From the NCBI RefSeq assembly GCF_029667115.1, contig NZ_JARUIU010000004.1, positions 248,001 to 312,000 of the forward strand: a stretch of 64,000 nucleotides of DNA, in the 5' to 3' direction. The notes under the pieces were generated by a model, which had not been told where the DNA came from, made no database searches, and was given only the letters and a program-made list of their open reading frames with translations. The translations under genes and the position numbers were made by a program. This document shows, one piece after another, positions 63,675-64,000 of the stretch (positions within the stretch are counted from its first letter, which is position 1; the number at the start of each line of letters is the position of its first letter). This DNA is from Jeotgalibacillus sp. ET6. GTDB taxonomy: Bacteria > Bacillota > Bacilli > Bacillales > Jeotgalibacillaceae.

Positions 63675-64000
63675 GTGAATAATAAAAAACTAATCGGCAA
63701 CGGCTTTAGATTTTTCATTTATGGATTGGTTATTGCTTTTGTAGCATGGGCCATATACAATCAGTATTTTTCGTATATTTTCAGTCAATCAAGCACCTTC
63801 CTCGTCTTGCTGCGCCAGCATTTTGTTTTAGTGCTTGTGTCATCTGTGCTTGCAATTCTCATTGCAGTACCTGCAGGAATTGTGATTACACGACCTAAAT
63901 TCAGGAAAGCCGAATGGCTGATTACCAATATCGTGAACTTTGGGCAGACCATTCCGAGTCTGGCCGTTCTGGCATTGATGATCAGTGTACTCGGAATCGG
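63675..64000 (+). CDS. Second osmoprotectant permease (OpuCD-like), truncated by window edge
   Basis: Starts at GTG 63675 after GGAAGGGTGA and stays open to the last base, giving at least 108 residues. N-terminal helix FFIYGLVIAFVAWAIYN, then VLVLVSSVLAILIAVPAGIV, ITRPKFRKAEWLITN and FGQTIPSLAVLALMISVLGIG, which match the start of OpuB/OpuC permeases. It differs from the first permease, so the transporter is a heterodimer in the membrane. A substrate-binding protein gene is expected beyond 64000. Confidence 0.88.
   Translation, partial: MNNKKLIGNGFRFFIYGLVIAFVAWAIYNQYFSYIFSQSSTFLVLLRQHFVLVLVSSVLAILIAVPAGIVITRPKFRKAEWLITNIVNFGQTIPSLAVLALMISVLGI

Overview
The window is about 64 kb of low-GC chromosome from an endospore-forming member of the Bacillaceae. 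The evidence is a Tlp-type small acid-soluble spore protein, two coat-like repeat proteins, a SinR-type regulator inside an EPS locus, strong AGGAGG ribosome sites, CcpA cre sites and a BirA-type operator. I cannot name the species from the sequence.

Region 1 (1-15482) is a matrix exopolysaccharide locus, all on the + strand: galU, EpsD/EpsF-like GT4 enzymes, a GT2 enzyme, an EpsG-like polymerase, galE, a 54-codon Sda-like small ORF, EpsL/EpsM/EpsN-like enzymes (lipid-linked amino-sugar synthesis), and a complete SinR-like repressor gene. After these comes an AT-rich cassette with further GT4 enzymes, a pyruvyl transferase, a QueC-like PP-loop protein of unknown role and a Wzx-type flippase.

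Region 2 (15483-23595) is a lasso peptide cluster of the kinase-containing, paeninodin-like type. It has a cyclase (C), an unannotated 43-aa precursor (A) at 17599-17730, an HPr-kinase-like tailoring kinase (K), B1 (PqqD-like), B2 (protease), a nucleotidyltransferase, an ABC exporter (D) and a membrane-anchored phosphoesterase. Its promoter region carries two SinR-type operators (GTTCTTT-N2 inverted repeats) about 100 bp downstream of the EPS locus that encodes a SinR-like protein. I infer that the lasso peptide is under biofilm control. This is the most interesting system in the window.

Region 3 (23596-31130) holds bioY with a BirA-type operator; a glyoxylate-shunt module (malate synthase G, a 99-aa Cys-rich protein, isocitrate lyase) in which each gene is preceded by a pair of TGTTATATAACA-like palindromes 30-31 bp apart; purU; an rluF-like gene; and tlp.

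Region 4 (31131-47022) is ordinary chromosome: a luciferase-like monooxygenase, a diguanylate cyclase, an FAD oxidoreductase, a HAD hydrolase, a quinone reductase, an excisionase-like HTH gene followed by an unrecognised HExxH protein, an epimerase, aspartate kinase, a cytoplasmic alpha-amylase, an ACR3/BASS transporter and an ABC exporter.

Region 5 (47023-57813) has ldh, a secreted type I pullulanase with a cre over its -35 box, two low-complexity coat-like proteins, a LysR gene divergent from a GntP-type permease plus 3-hydroxybutyrate dehydrogenase operon (with cre), and VanZ-like and small membrane proteins. Region 6 (57814-64000) has pxpB-pxpC-pxpA plus an Nramp-like transporter (5-oxoproline use), then an OpuC-type osmoprotectant ABC transporter that runs off the right edge.

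At least six copies or fragments of a roughly 230-bp intergenic element with terminal inverted repeats, plus a second GC-rich element family, lie between transcription units and seem to double as terminators.
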